Positions 49,899-59,324 of a DNA stretch of 64,000 bases are shown piece by piece (within the stretch, counting starts at the first letter, position 1; every line of letters starts with the position of its first letter). The position numbers were made by a program, and so were the translations under genes. The stretch comes from Caldatribacterium sp964426875 (lineage in GTDB: Bacteria > Atribacterota > Atribacteria > Atribacterales > Caldatribacteriaceae): contig CAYRSB010000003.1 in assembly GCA_964426875.1 (NCBI GenBank), forward strand, positions 1 to 64,000. Direction: 5' to 3'. The notes beneath the pieces are model-generated. The model was not told the origin of the DNA. It saw only the letters and a list, made by a program, of their open reading frames with translations, and did no database searches.

Positions 49899-50875
49899 GA
49901 CTGCTCACTCCCGAATTGCAAGAGAAAGTGAAAGCTGGCAATGTCCCATTGCACGTTTAAAGAAAGATCTTCAAGAAATGTTTCCAGAGAGGTTATAGAA
50001 TGGAGAAGCTTCTTTTGACCCCACTGGGCAAGGTTCTCTATCATACCCTGTGCGTCCTTGGGGAGGTTAAAAAAGGGAGTAGAGTTTCCCTCGAAAAGGG
50101 GAAGAAAAAGAGCATCGCGTAGGAGGCGAAGGAGGAAAGATAGAAATATGGCAAGGTCTTCCCGATGCTCTGAAAGCCAGGGACCAAGATCAAAAATGCC
50201 CTTGGGATCCTGGGCCCTTTCGAAAAAATTCTGTATTTCTTCAACAACACTTTCCCCTCGAGAGGTAAGAAAAAGGGCCTGACCTATGCTTCCTCCCGAG
50301 AGAAGGGCGAGGAAACGGGCCTTATCGGGTTCAAGGTCCCTTTCCTCTCTGAGATACTGTTCTACGCTCATTTCAGAGAGAGGAGAGAAAACGGCTCTCT
50401 GGCAACGAGAAACAAGGGTCTCTGGAAGAGCAGAGACTCTCGAGGTCACGATGAAGAGAACCGCCTTTTCCGGTGGTTCTTCTACGGTTTTAAGGAGGCA
50501 GTTGGCTGCTTCCTCAGTTAACTTTTCTGCTTCATCGATTACCCCAACCCTAAAGGGCGATAGTACCCTTTTGAGAGAGAGTTTCTTCACGAGATCTCGA
50601 GCAGCCTCGATCCCCAGAGAATTTCCCTCAGGGTTGAGAAAGAAGAAATCAGGGTGCAAGGATTGTTCAAAGAGCTTGCAGCTTTTGCATCGATCGCAGC
50701 TTTCTTCCCCGGAAATAAGGCAAAGAAGCGTCTTGGCCACTTCAAGAGCAAGGGTCTTCTTACCTATGCCCGAGGGACCGGAGAAGAGATAAGCATGGTG
50801 AATTTTTTTCAAGGCGATGATTCTCTGGAAAAAGCTCTTTTGAAGCTCATGGCCGAAAATTTTATCCCAGCCCAT
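49895..50875 (-). CDS. holB: DNA polymerase III delta' subunit
   Basis: A 326-residue clamp-loader AAA+ protein. It has LFSGPSGIGKKTLA in place of a strict Walker A, the four-cysteine zinc module CDRCKSCKLFEQSLHPDF, VGVIDEAEKLTEEAANCLLKTVEEPP, and TSRVSALPETLVSRCQ sensor region. It is encoded between darA and ricT. Confidence 0.92.
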   Translation of the reverse strand: MGWDKIFGHELQKSFFQRIIALKKIHHAYLFSGPSGIGKKTLALEVAKTLLCLISGEESCDRCKSCKLFEQSLHPDFFFLNPEGNSLGIEAARDLVKKLSLKRVLSPFRVGVIDEAEKLTEEAANCLLKTVEEPPEKAVLFIVTSRVSALPETLVSRCQRAVFSPLSEMSVEQYLREERDLEPDKARFLALLSGGSIGQALFLTSRGESVVEEIQNFFERAQDPKGIFDLGPWLSEHREDLAIFLSFLLRLLRDALFLPLFEGNSTPFFNLPKDAQGMIENLAQWGQKKLLHSITSLETFLEDLSLNVQWDIASFHFLLQFGSEQS

Positions 50876-50886
50876 AGGGACTCTCC

Positions 50887-51225
50887 TTAAAACCTTTCGT
50901 AGTACTTTATGGGAATTTCAAAAAGTACTCCTCCGCCCTTGAGTACCTTGATCTTCTGAGGGACAAAGGGACCTATGGGTTCGTTGGCCGGAATAGTAGA
51001 TTCCACTATCTCCTCACGACGGGCACAGTATTCCCGGATGATGGAAAGGACAACCTCCCGGAGTCCTTCATCTACACCAATGAGAAAGGTGGTGTTCCCT
51101 TCCCGAAGAAACCCCCCAGTAGAGGCAAGTTTTGTGAAGGCGATACCTCGCTCTTTCAGGACATCGGCAAGACGAAAGGCATCCTGGTCCCGAACTACAC
51201 AGATCAAAAGAGAAGTGGGCGTCAA
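50887..51225 (-). CDS. darA: Cyclic-di-AMP receptor, PII-like (DarA/DUF970)
   Basis: A 112-residue PII-like signalling protein with the DUF970 core LLICVVRDQDAFRLADVLKERG, FTKLASTGGFLREGNTTFLIG and the C-terminal PIGPFVP...VLKGGGVLFEIP. Family members bind cyclic di-AMP. Its partners are unknown. It lies 6 bp after tmk and is followed by holB. Confidence 0.92.
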   Translation of the reverse strand: MTPTSLLICVVRDQDAFRLADVLKERGIAFTKLASTGGFLREGNTTFLIGVDEGLREVVLSIIREYCARREEIVESTIPANEPIGPFVPQKIKVLKGGGVLFEIPIKYYERF

Positions 51226-51231
51226 AAGATT

Positions 51232-51876
51232 CTATCCCCCCTTCATTGCAATCCTCGGAAGTACCCTTTTGACTATCTCTGCAAAAATTTCGTCCTCCAG
51301 GCGATTTGCAGATACAATCAGAAACCGCTGTGGTTCTCGGTGGGCAAGCTCAAGGTATCCATTTCTTATGGCCTCGAGAAGACGCCGGGTCTTTTGAAAC
51401 TCAAGCTCAAAGCGGATCTCATCGCAAGAATGGCGAGACAAAGAGCGTGAAAGCCCTACCTCCGGGTCCACATCGAGAAGAACGGTACAATCCGGAAAAA
51501 GACCACCGGTAGTCCTTTCGTTCAGAGAGCCAAGAAAATCGAGTTCCACTCCTCGTCCCCATCCCTGATATGCCAGGGTGGAATCGGTGAAGCGGACACA
51601 GATGACAACTTTGTCCTCTTGCAGGGCAGGACCTATAACCTTCAGTACATGTTCCCTCCGGGCAGCCTCGAACAGTAAAACTTCCGTAAGCGGATCCAGG
51701 GAACCGGTCTCAGGGTCAAGGAGCAGCTCTCGCAATTTTTCTCCGATGGATGTCCCTCCAGGCTCCCGGGTCAGGAGACAGGAAAAACCCCGTTCTTCAA
51801 GGAAATGAAAAAGACGCTCTGCCTGAGTGGTCTTGCCACTTCCTTCGATTCCCTCAAAAGTCAGGAAAAAACCCAT
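51232..51876 (-). CDS. tmk: Thymidylate kinase
   Basis: A 214-residue P-loop kinase making dTDP from dTMP: FEGIEGSGKTTQ (Walker A), TREPGGTSIGEKLRELLL (DR-type motif), and VICVRFTDSTLAYQG. The ATG at 51876 overlaps the vicinity of the upstream stop; the longer frame to 51894 is inside the preceding gene. It is followed by darA. Confidence 0.95.
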   Translation of the reverse strand: MGFFLTFEGIEGSGKTTQAERLFHFLEERGFSCLLTREPGGTSIGEKLRELLLDPETGSLDPLTEVLLFEAARREHVLKVIGPALQEDKVVICVRFTDSTLAYQGWGRGVELDFLGSLNERTTGGLFPDCTVLLDVDPEVGLSRSLSRHSCDEIRFELEFQKTRRLLEAIRNGYLELAHREPQRFLIVSANRLEDEIFAEIVKRVLPRIAMKGG

Positions 51877-51877
51877 C

Positions 51878-53440
51878 TCACTCGCTCTTCTCAAGCGATC
51901 GGGGGTAAATCACAACCCTCCGGAATGGTTCTTCTCCGATGCTCTGAGAAAAGAGGTTGTATCGCTCGGCGATTTTATGTTGCAAGCGTCGTACGAAAGC
52001 ACTACGTGGAGAGAGTTCCACCGGTTCCCCCGCTTTCAGGACTTGGCGGGCTGCCCTTTCCGCCTCAAGGAGTCCTGATTCCTCAACGCCTCCTTGAGAG
52101 GACTCCGAATAGCCAAAGAGGTCAAAAACGAACTTCTGAACCTGGTTGTAGGTATTGCTCCGAATGATGTGGACGGGAATCCCCCGATTTTCTGCTTCTC
52201 GGATTTTGCTGCCTCGCTTCCGGTAACGACTCTTCAAGGTCAAGACAAAGTCAGCCCTGTTCAGGTCATCAACTATTTCCAAAGGGACCTTAGTTTGTCC
52301 TATGGCCCTCTGCATGTAATTCCTGCTTATGGCAAAAAGATACACCCTCAGCATTCGCCCGTCAGATAATGCTGAGACTCTCCTCTCCACTTCCTCTCCT
52401 CTTCCCGGAAAGAGTTCCTCACGCCTGTGCTGACCTTCCGTAACCTGGATGGCTCCCTCTTTCGTTCTCCGGCGGATTTCCGGTTCCGGATCGTATCCCC
52501 GAAGGAGAAGGTCCACGGCCTGAGCGGTATCGTGATAAATGGCCACGGTGTCTCGATCTCTGAGCTCTACCACGGTGTCGAAGGTGGGAACGGCTTTTCT
52601 CTCGAGAATCGCTTTCTGAGTTCCCCGTCGACGGGCTTCCTCGTCGCTCAGAATCACTGATTGAATCCCCCCTACAAGATCACTCAGGGTAGGATTGAAA
52701 AGAAGATTCTCCAGATTAGTACCATGAGCAGTAGCGATGAGCTGTACTCCCCGCTCGGCGATGGTTCTGCAGGCTCGGGCTTCCTCCTCTCGCCCAATCT
52801 CATCAACGATTATGACCTCGGGCATGTGGTTTTCCACCGCTTCTATCATGACGTCATGTTGTCGCTCAGGGGAGGACACCTGCATTCGTCGTGCCCTTCC
52901 GATGGCAGGATGAGGAATATCGCCATCACCCGCAATTTCATTGGAAGTGTCCACTACAATGACCCTTTTCTGAAACTCGTCGCTTAAGACCCGAGCTACC
53001 TCCCGAAGTTTTGTGGTTTTTCCTACCCCCGGAGGTCCAAGGAGCAAGACATTCTTTCCGGAAACGATAACGTCACGAACAATATCGATCGTGCCGTATA
53101 CGGCACGACCCACTCGCAATGTCAGACCCACGATATCTCCCAAACGATTTCGAATACAGGATATGCGATGGAGTGTGCGTTCAATTCCTGCTCGGTTGTC
53201 CCTGGTGAAAGCACCAACCCGCTGAACCACATAGTCAATGTCTTCCCACTCTATGACTCGATCAGAAAGAACGGCAAATCCCCCACCAAAGCGAATCTCG
53301 GGAGAACGCCCAAGATCCATCACGATCTCAATGAGGTCGTCGGTGTTTTCCTGTTCTTCCAGAGCCTTGCGAATGTGGCCCGGTAGGACCTCGAAGAGCT
53401 TGTCCAGATTGTCAACAACGCCTTGGAACTGTTCACCCAT
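51878..53440 (-). CDS. Ycf45-like AAA ATPase with C-terminal R3H domain
   Basis: A 520-residue protein related to cyanobacterial/plastid Ycf45 and SpoIIIAA-like ATPases. Residues about 75-290 form the ATPase (GKNVLLLGPPGVGKTTKLRE, Walker B VIIVDEIGREEE); about 370-450 is an Rossmann-like linker, and the C terminus carries an R3H nucleic-acid-binding segment (SPRSAFVRRLQHKIAERYNL). The biological role is not established. It heads the 25-kb minus-strand gene run. Confidence 0.87.
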   Translation of the reverse strand: MGEQFQGVVDNLDKLFEVLPGHIRKALEEQENTDDLIEIVMDLGRSPEIRFGGGFAVLSDRVIEWEDIDYVVQRVGAFTRDNRAGIERTLHRISCIRNRLGDIVGLTLRVGRAVYGTIDIVRDVIVSGKNVLLLGPPGVGKTTKLREVARVLSDEFQKRVIVVDTSNEIAGDGDIPHPAIGRARRMQVSSPERQHDVMIEAVENHMPEVIIVDEIGREEEARACRTIAERGVQLIATAHGTNLENLLFNPTLSDLVGGIQSVILSDEEARRRGTQKAILERKAVPTFDTVVELRDRDTVAIYHDTAQAVDLLLRGYDPEPEIRRRTKEGAIQVTEGQHRREELFPGRGEEVERRVSALSDGRMLRVYLFAISRNYMQRAIGQTKVPLEIVDDLNRADFVLTLKSRYRKRGSKIREAENRGIPVHIIRSNTYNQVQKFVFDLFGYSESSQGGVEESGLLEAERAARQVLKAGEPVELSPRSAFVRRLQHKIAERYNLFSQSIGEEPFRRVVIYPRSLEKSE

Positions 53441-53507
53441 ATATATTCCTTTGCCCCCTCTTGGATTCTCTCAGAGAAAACCCACGATGCATCATTTTAT
53501 TTCCACT

Positions 53508-53513
53508 ATTATA
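53508..53513 (-). promoter_or_regulatory. -10 element before the Ycf45-like gene
   Basis: Perfect TATAAT on the minus strand, about 70 bp before the start codon. No good -35 box is seen. A second TATAAT points the opposite way 37 bp off. Confidence 0.45.
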
Positions 53514-53549
53514 ACAGAAGGAAGCCTTTCGTATCTCTTCAGGTAAGGG

Positions 53550-53555
53550 TATAAT
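53550..53555 (+). promoter_or_regulatory. -10 element next to the phosphoesterase start codon
   Basis: Perfect TATAAT ending 9 bp before the ATG at 53565, so transcription would begin 2-4 bases before the start codon. This implies a leaderless or nearly leaderless mRNA. No clear -35 is seen. Confidence 0.45.
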
Positions 53556-53564
53556 GAGTAGAAG

Positions 53565-54188
53565 ATGAGGATTCTCGTGCTCAGTGACCGAGTGGACCCT
53601 CGGATCTATAGTAGCTTCTGTAAGGAACGTTTTGGAGATGTGGCTTGTGTTGTTTCCTGTGGAGATTTGCCGGAATACTACTTAGACTTTGTGGTCTCAA
53701 CCCTCAATGTTCCGCTTTTTTTCGTTCACGGTAACCATGACGATCCGCAAGAAGCCCCCCTTGCCGGAGGAACCAATCTCGACGAGAGTGTTGTTCACTA
53801 TCGGGGTGTCATATTCGCCGGGCTTGAGGGGTGTTATTGGTATAACGGTCGCGCCCATCAGTATACAGAGCGAGAAATGCGCTGGAAGTACTTTCGTCTT
53901 CTCCCCCACCTCTATTGGGCGAAACTCAAATACGGGAGATACCTTGATATCTTTGTCACACATGCCCCTCCTCAGGGAGTTCACGAAGGCAAAGATCTCC
54001 CACACCGGGGCTTTTCTACCTTTAACCTCATTCTTAAAAAGTACCGCCCGAAGTACCACCTCCACGGACACGTACATCTCTACGAAGCGAACCAAAACCT
54101 CACGGAGAAGCTCTTTGACACCTGGGTTGTCAATTGCTATGGATACCAGGTGATCGAGGTCGAGCTGGAAAACGGGAAAGGGGAATAA
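53565..54188 (+). CDS. Calcineurin-like metallophosphoesterase
   Basis: A 207-residue phosphoesterase with most of the metal motifs: SCGDLPEYY, FVHGNHDD, VTHAPP and HLHGHVHL. The first motif, normally D-x-H, reads SDRVDPR, so the histidine ligand is replaced, as in a subset of this family. The substrate is unknown. The ATG at 53565 has no convincing ribosome-binding site and lies just after a TATAAT. Confidence 0.85.
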   Translation: MRILVLSDRVDPRIYSSFCKERFGDVACVVSCGDLPEYYLDFVVSTLNVPLFFVHGNHDDPQEAPLAGGTNLDESVVHYRGVIFAGLEGCYWYNGRAHQYTEREMRWKYFRLLPHLYWAKLKYGRYLDIFVTHAPPQGVHEGKDLPHRGFSTFNLILKKYRPKYHLHGHVHLYEANQNLTEKLFDTWVVNCYGYQVIEVELENGKGE

Positions 54189-54245
54189 TCCTTTTCGAAA
54201 AACAGTGATTTCTCCTCCCTTTCTGCGGCGTTGCAGAAAATATGG

Positions 54246-54251
54246 TACAAT
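54246..54251 (+). promoter_or_regulatory. -10 element of the uracil-DNA glycosylase gene
   Basis: TACAAT, about 28 bp before the GTG at 54280 and overlapping an in-frame ATG (54250) that it therefore argues against. No clear -35. Confidence 0.4.
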
Positions 54252-54279
54252 GAAGAAGGTTAATCCTGGTGATGGAAGC

Positions 54280-54897
54280 GTGTCCCGTTCTCTGGTGCGG
54301 AAGAAAGAGGGACTTCTGGAGGAGATCAAACAAGAGGTGGAACGTTGCACTCTCTGCCCCCTCTCTAAGAACCGAACGAGAACCGTGTTCGGTGAGGGAG
54401 ACCCTGATGCTTTCATCATGTTTATCGGTGAAGCCCCGGGAGAGGACGAAGACCGCTCGGGACGTCCTTTCGTGGGAAAGGCAGGACAGCTCCTTACCAA
54501 AATACTTCTCTCCGTGGGTATCAAGCGGGAAGAGGTCTACATCGCCAATATGGTGAAGTGCCGGCCGCCGGGGAACAGAACTCCAGCCCTCGAAGAGATT
54601 GAAATCTGCTTTCCCTACCTCGAGGCCCAAATCGCCATCGTGAATCCCTCGGTTATCGTCACCTTAGGGAGTATCTCCACGGGATACCTTCTCGGGACGA
54701 AGGAACCCATGAGTAAGCTCAGGGGACAGTGGTTCGATTGGAGGGGAGGAAAGAGGATTTTCCCCATGTTCCATCCCAGCTTCCTGCTCCGCCATGAGTC
54801 CCGCGCCCCAGGGTCACCAAAGTATCTGACCTGGCTTGACATCCAAGAGGTAAAAAGAGTCTATGACTTGCTTCGAAGGGACATGGAAAGGATATGA
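54280..54897 (+). CDS. udg: Family 4 uracil-DNA glycosylase
   Basis: A protein of about 205 residues removing uracil from DNA, a family common in thermophiles. Motif A GEAPGEDEDRSGRPFVGKAG and motif B MFHPSFLLR are intact, and the four cluster cysteines appear (CTLC, VKCRPPGNRTP, ICFPY). The GTG at 54280 fits the usual N terminus, which begins shortly before the first Cys; longer in-frame starts at 54205 and 54250 lie before or on the -10 box. Confidence 0.92.
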   Translation: MSRSLVRKKEGLLEEIKQEVERCTLCPLSKNRTRTVFGEGDPDAFIMFIGEAPGEDEDRSGRPFVGKAGQLLTKILLSVGIKREEVYIANMVKCRPPGNRTPALEEIEICFPYLEAQIAIVNPSVIVTLGSISTGYLLGTKEPMSKLRGQWFDWRGGKRIFPMFHPSFLLRHESRAPGSPKYLTWLDIQEVKRVYDLLRRDMERI

Positions 54898-54934
54898 TAT
54901 AATAGCAGGGAAATATTGAGCGGGAGGGAGGTAT

Positions 54935-56383
54935 ATGAGCTACCTCGAATCTATCAAGGCATTTACAACCGAGCAAGTGCTTAAACTCATTGTCAATTCT
55001 CTACGCAACGTTTCTGATGAAACCATAATCAGGCTCACGTATCTTGCAGAAAAACTTACCCCCATTGAGTACTACCGGGACCAAATTCGGGGGCTTCGTC
55101 AGATGTTTGAGGAAAAGAGACCTCAAATCGTATTGGCCCGGCGAGTACTCCAGGAGACCCATCCAAACGTACGAGAAAAACTCATGGTAAATCTCATCGT
55201 CAAAAGCATTCTTCTTGGGGTTCCAAAGCGCCAGAAGCTTGAAAAAGAGCTGGGGTGTCAGGTACCGTTCTTTTTTGTTGTGAGCCCCACCATGCGATGC
55301 AACCTCAACTGCTACGGATGCTACGCCGGACAGTACCGGAAAGAGAGTGACATGCCCATCGAGCTCATGGACCGAATTTTTACCGAAGCGAAAGAAATGG
55401 GGATGAACTTCCTGACCATCTCTGGTGGAGAGCCGTTCATTCGAAAGGAACACCTGGACTTATTTGAGAAGCACAGCGATATTTGTTTCCAAATTTATAC
55501 GAATGGAACGCTCATCGACCGGGAACTGGCCAAACGCCTGGCCCGCATGGGGAACGTGTATCCTGCCATCAGTGTCGAAGGGTACGAGGAAGAGACCGAT
55601 GCCCGGCGGGGAAAGGGAACTTTCAAGAAGATTAGCCAGGCTATGGAAGCCCTTCGAGACGAGGGAGTTCTTTTCGGTTTCTCCATCACGGCAACACGAT
55701 ACAACACAGAGCTTGTTTCGAGTGACGAATTCATGGACTTCCTCATCAACAAGGGTTGTAGTTTCGGGTGGTACTTCACCTACGTTCCCGTAGGGAAAAA
55801 GCCCGATACAAGCCTCATGCCCACTCCGGAACAGCGCATTTACCTTCGTAACCAGGTTCACCGACTCCGTTACGAAAAACCAATATTTGTTGGAGACTTC
55901 TGGAACGACGGACCGTACGTGGGTGGATGCATAGCCGGTGGACGGAGATACTTCCACATCAACAACATGGGAGACGTGGAACCCTGCGTTTTCTGCCACT
56001 TTACGGTGGATAATATCAGGAACAAATCCCTCAAGGAAGTTATTGCTTCTCCCTTCTTCCGGGCTATTCAGGAGCGCCAGCCTTACGACAACAACCTCAT
56101 GAGACCTTGTATGCTCATCGATGTTCCTGAAGCACTACGAGAAGTGGTGGAAAAATATGGAGCTCGTCCCAGCCACGAGGGAGCGGAAGGCCTTGTCACC
56201 ACTCTGAAAAACGAAGTAGATGCCTACGCCCAAGCCTTTAAGAAGTTAGCAGACGAGATATGGGAACGAGACTACAAGGGGACCGTTTACTACAAAGACT
56301 ACAAGAGTGAACGGAAGGAATACCTGCGTAAGCTCCAAGAGGAGGCAGAGAGGAACCGCAAGAAAGAAGAAGTAAAGGTCTGA
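54935..56383 (+). CDS. Radical SAM protein with N-terminal helical extension
   Basis: A 482-residue radical SAM enzyme. The cluster motif CNLNCYGC is at about residues 125-132, followed by LTISGGEPFIRKEHL. A cysteine-containing C-terminal part (GGCIAGGRRYFHINNMGDVEPCVFCHF) resembles SPASM/twitch-type auxiliary-cluster regions. The N-terminal 110 residues are helical and unassigned. It begins after a GGGAGGT site; a TATAAT lies at 54898-54903. The reaction cannot be predicted; no peptide or anaerobic-maturation partner is adjacent. Confidence 0.88.
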   Translation: MSYLESIKAFTTEQVLKLIVNSLRNVSDETIIRLTYLAEKLTPIEYYRDQIRGLRQMFEEKRPQIVLARRVLQETHPNVREKLMVNLIVKSILLGVPKRQKLEKELGCQVPFFFVVSPTMRCNLNCYGCYAGQYRKESDMPIELMDRIFTEAKEMGMNFLTISGGEPFIRKEHLDLFEKHSDICFQIYTNGTLIDRELAKRLARMGNVYPAISVEGYEEETDARRGKGTFKKISQAMEALRDEGVLFGFSITATRYNTELVSSDEFMDFLINKGCSFGWYFTYVPVGKKPDTSLMPTPEQRIYLRNQVHRLRYEKPIFVGDFWNDGPYVGGCIAGGRRYFHINNMGDVEPCVFCHFTVDNIRNKSLKEVIASPFFRAIQERQPYDNNLMRPCMLIDVPEALREVVEKYGARPSHEGAEGLVTTLKNEVDAYAQAFKKLADEIWERDYKGTVYYKDYKSERKEYLRKLQEEAERNRKKEEVKV

Positions 56384-56414
56384 GAAAGGGGTCCTTCTTC
56401 AGGACCCCTTTCTC
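56382..56414. terminator. Bidirectional hairpin between the radical SAM gene and purD
   Basis: A perfect 13-bp stem (56382-56394 with 56402-56414) and 7-base loop. It includes the last bases of both convergent stop codons (56381-56383 and 56399-56401). T tracts are poor on both sides, so it may act as a structural end or a weak terminator for both genes. Confidence 0.7.
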
Positions 56415-57685
56415 TTAAGAGCACGAAAACCAATATCTCGGCGGTAGTACATACCCTCAAAACGAATCCGGGATACTGCAGCGTAGGCTTTCTCATAGGC
56501 TTTGTAGAGGTCCTCACCGAGAGCACATATGTTCAGGACGCGACCACCGGCAGTATACCATCCATCACCCCTTCTCTCCGTGCCGGCATGAAAAAGGAGA
56601 ACATCATCCTCAGGGAGATTCGCGAAAAGCTCAAGGCCCTCTATCTTTTTCCCTCGCTCGAAGTGTCCCGGATACCCACGGCTGGCGAGAACCACACAGA
56701 GGGCAGATTCGTTCAAGACCTCAAGGTTCACCTGGTGTAAGTTTCCCTCCCAGATGGCCATGTTCACCTCAAGCCAGTCGTTTCGAATTCGGGGAAGAAC
56801 GGCCTGGGCCTCTGGGTCTCCCAGGCGAGTGTTGAACTCAAGAACCCAGGGAGTTTTGTCTTTCCCAATCATGAGTCCCAGATACAGCACGCCTCTGTAG
56901 TAGAGAGCCTCCTGCTCCATACCCTCAAAGAGAGGTTCGAGAATCCGCCTTTTGACCGCATTGAGAATTTCCTCGCTCACTACCGGAGTGGGAGAATAGG
57001 CTCCCATTCCTCCGGTATTAGGTCCGATATCCCCCTCCCCTACCTTTTTGTGATCCTGCGAGGAAGGGAGAAAGCAATACGACCGTCCATCGAAGAGGAC
57101 CATAACCGTTGCTTCTTCGCCTTCAAGGTACTCTTCAACCACAATCCTCTCCCCCGAGGTCCCAAACTTTCGATCCACCATGAGCTCAAACACGGCGAGC
57201 AGAGCCTCATCAAAATCCTGAGCGATGTAGACTCCTTTTCCCGAGGCCAATCCGTCCGCCTTTATCACTATCGGAAAGTCGTGTCGCTTCCTTAAAGTCT
57301 CTAAGGCCTCCTCCTTGCTCTCAAAAACAGTAAAAGGAGCAGTGGGAATACCATGCCGTTTCATGAATTCCTTGGCAAAGACCTTACTCGACTCAAGGAG
57401 GGCCCCCCTTCGGTCTGGACCAATGATGGCTTTCTTCTTTTCCAAAAAGGCGTCCACGATTCCCAAGGATAGGGGAGACTCAGGACCTACAACGGTTAAG
57501 TCGACGCCTTTTTCCTGGGCAAAACAGAGTATGTCCTCAACCGAGGGAAGGGAAACACATGTAGCGAAAGTACTCATGCCTCCATTTCCAGGCACACAGA
57601 AAACTTCCTCTACCTCGGGGCTCTGAGCAATTTTCCAAGCAATGCAGTGTTCTCTCCCTCCGCTTCCCAAAACCATGACCCGCAT
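56399..57685 (-). CDS. purD: Phosphoribosylamine-glycine ligase
   Basis: A 428-residue ATP-grasp enzyme for the second step of purine synthesis. VMVLGSGGREHCIAWK at the N terminus, FPIVIKADGLASGKGVYIA, GPNTGGMGAYSP and LEFNTRLGDPEAQAVLPR are diagnostic. It is the last gene of purB-purM-purN-purD, 8 bp after purN. Confidence 0.97.
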   Translation of the reverse strand: MRVMVLGSGGREHCIAWKIAQSPEVEEVFCVPGNGGMSTFATCVSLPSVEDILCFAQEKGVDLTVVGPESPLSLGIVDAFLEKKKAIIGPDRRGALLESSKVFAKEFMKRHGIPTAPFTVFESKEEALETLRKRHDFPIVIKADGLASGKGVYIAQDFDEALLAVFELMVDRKFGTSGERIVVEEYLEGEEATVMVLFDGRSYCFLPSSQDHKKVGEGDIGPNTGGMGAYSPTPVVSEEILNAVKRRILEPLFEGMEQEALYYRGVLYLGLMIGKDKTPWVLEFNTRLGDPEAQAVLPRIRNDWLEVNMAIWEGNLHQVNLEVLNESALCVVLASRGYPGHFERGKKIEGLELFANLPEDDVLLFHAGTERRGDGWYTAGGRVLNICALGEDLYKAYEKAYAAVSRIRFEGMYYRRDIGFRALKRKGS

Positions 57686-57693
57686 GTTATCCT

Positions 57694-58311
57694 CTACTCC
57701 TTTCTCACAAACACCTTTCTTCCTCGAACCTCGAGTTTCCCTTCGAGAAAGAGTTTGACAGCCCGAGGGTAGATTTGATGTTCGTATTCGAGAATTCGCT
57801 CGGCCAGAGTTTCCGGTGTATCCTCTTCAAACACCGGACAGGTTGCCTGCAGAATAATCGGCCCTGTGTCCATTCCCTCATCTACAAAGTGTACTGTACA
57901 CCCACTGACTTTCACCCCATACTCCACAGCTTGTCTTTGTGCCTCAAGCCCCGGGAAGGCAGGAAGAAGGGAGGGATGGATATTCATAATCCGGTGACGG
58001 AAACGGGCTACAATTTCTTTGCCTACAATCCTCATGTATCCGGCAAGGCAAATGAGCTCGGGATTCTCTCGCTCCAGAACCTCCATGAGAGCGGCCTCGT
58101 AGGCCCTTTTGTTGGGAAAGGATTGGTAGTCAAGAACAAAGGTAGGGATTTTGGCCTCTTCGGCTCGACGAAGGGCGTAAGCTTGAGGGTTATCGCTCAC
58201 CACAAGGCTTATCTCTCCAGGTATGAAACCGCTTTGGGATGCCTCAATGAGAGCCTGAAGATTTGTACCTCTCCCCGAAACAAGAACGACAATCCTCTTT
58301 TTCATGTCCAT
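57694..58311 (-). CDS. purN: Phosphoribosylglycinamide formyltransferase
   Basis: A 205-residue 10-formyl-THF-dependent GAR transformylase: VLVSGRGTNLQALIEA, NIHPSLLPAFPGLEAQRQAVEYG and GCTVHFVDEGMDTGPIILQ are typical. ATG at 58311 has GGGGAG before it; ATG at 58305 overlaps the purM stop as ATGA. The longer frame to 58452 lies inside purM. Confidence 0.96.
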   Translation of the reverse strand: MDMKKRIVVLVSGRGTNLQALIEASQSGFIPGEISLVVSDNPQAYALRRAEEAKIPTFVLDYQSFPNKRAYEAALMEVLERENPELICLAGYMRIVGKEIVARFRHRIMNIHPSLLPAFPGLEAQRQAVEYGVKVSGCTVHFVDEGMDTGPIILQATCPVFEEDTPETLAERILEYEHQIYPRAVKLFLEGKLEVRGRKVFVRKE

Positions 58312-59324
58312 GTCACTTTTCTCTCCCCTCGTACGATTTCCCCAAGGACAAGAACCTGCTCTCCTTTCTGAGCAAAGCAATCGATGACCTTTTCTGCCTC
58401 TTGAGGACCCAGAACGAGAACAAAACCGACCCCCATGTTGAAAACCCTCCACATCTCTTCCTCAGGAATGTTGCCCTGCTCCCTTATAAAGCGGAAAACC
58501 CAGGGAACCGGGATTGCCTCCTTATGAAGACGAGCTGTACAAGAATCGGGGAGAATGCGGGGAAGATTCTCCACAAGGCCTCCCCCGGTGATATGAACCA
58601 TGCCTTTCACTGTGACTTTTGAGAGGAGATCGAGTATTGGCCGTACGTAAATTCGCGTGGGGCGAAGGAGTTCGTCAAGAAGATTTCTCCCCTCGACGGA
58701 AGCATCAAAAGGAATTCCGGCGTGCTTCAACACTTTCCGTACCAGGGAAAAACCATTGCTGTGGAGGCCAGAGGAAGGAAGGCCAAGCACAACGTCTCCT
58801 TCCTTGATCTTCTTCCCGTCGATGATGTCCTCTTCCTCGACAATGCCCAGGGCAAAACCAGCCAGGTCATACTCTTCCTCGGGATACATATCCGGCATCT
58901 CTGCTGTTTCTCCCCCAAGGAGAACGCACCCTGCCTCCTCACATCCTCGAACGATTCCGGAGAGCACCGCTTCAAAAACAGAGGGATTTAAGCGGCCACA
59001 AGCAAAGTAGTCAAGAAAAAAAACGGGTTCTGCACCCACGCAGAGTACATCGTTGACACACATCGCCACCAGGTCGATCCCTACAGTATCATGGCGGTTG
59101 CACTCTATAGCTATTTTGAGTTTTGTTCCTACTCCATCGCTCCCTGCCACAAGACAGGGACTGCGCCACCTCTTCTCCAGGCGAAATACCCCGGCAAACC
59201 CTCCGATACCCTCTTTGACCTCAGGACGGTTTGTCTTCACGGCAAGACTTTTGAGCCGCTCAATAGCAAGTGAGGCTCTGTCTATATCCACCCCTGCGCT
59301 CTTATAGTCCCATACTTCAGGCAT
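58302..59324 (-). CDS. purM: Phosphoribosylformylglycinamidine cyclo-ligase
   Basis: A 340-residue AIR synthetase: YKSAGVDIDRASLAIERLK, VAGSDGVGTKLKIA, DTVGIDLVAMCVNDVL, GGETAEMPDMY and HITGGGLVENLPRIL are all present. It overlaps purB by 8 bp and purN by about 10 bp. Confidence 0.97.
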   Translation of the reverse strand: MPEVWDYKSAGVDIDRASLAIERLKSLAVKTNRPEVKEGIGGFAGVFRLEKRWRSPCLVAGSDGVGTKLKIAIECNRHDTVGIDLVAMCVNDVLCVGAEPVFFLDYFACGRLNPSVFEAVLSGIVRGCEEAGCVLLGGETAEMPDMYPEEEYDLAGFALGIVEEEDIIDGKKIKEGDVVLGLPSSGLHSNGFSLVRKVLKHAGIPFDASVEGRNLLDELLRPTRIYVRPILDLLSKVTVKGMVHITGGGLVENLPRILPDSCTARLHKEAIPVPWVFRFIREQGNIPEEEMWRVFNMGVGFVLVLGPQEAEKVIDCFAQKGEQVLVLGEIVRGERKVTWT

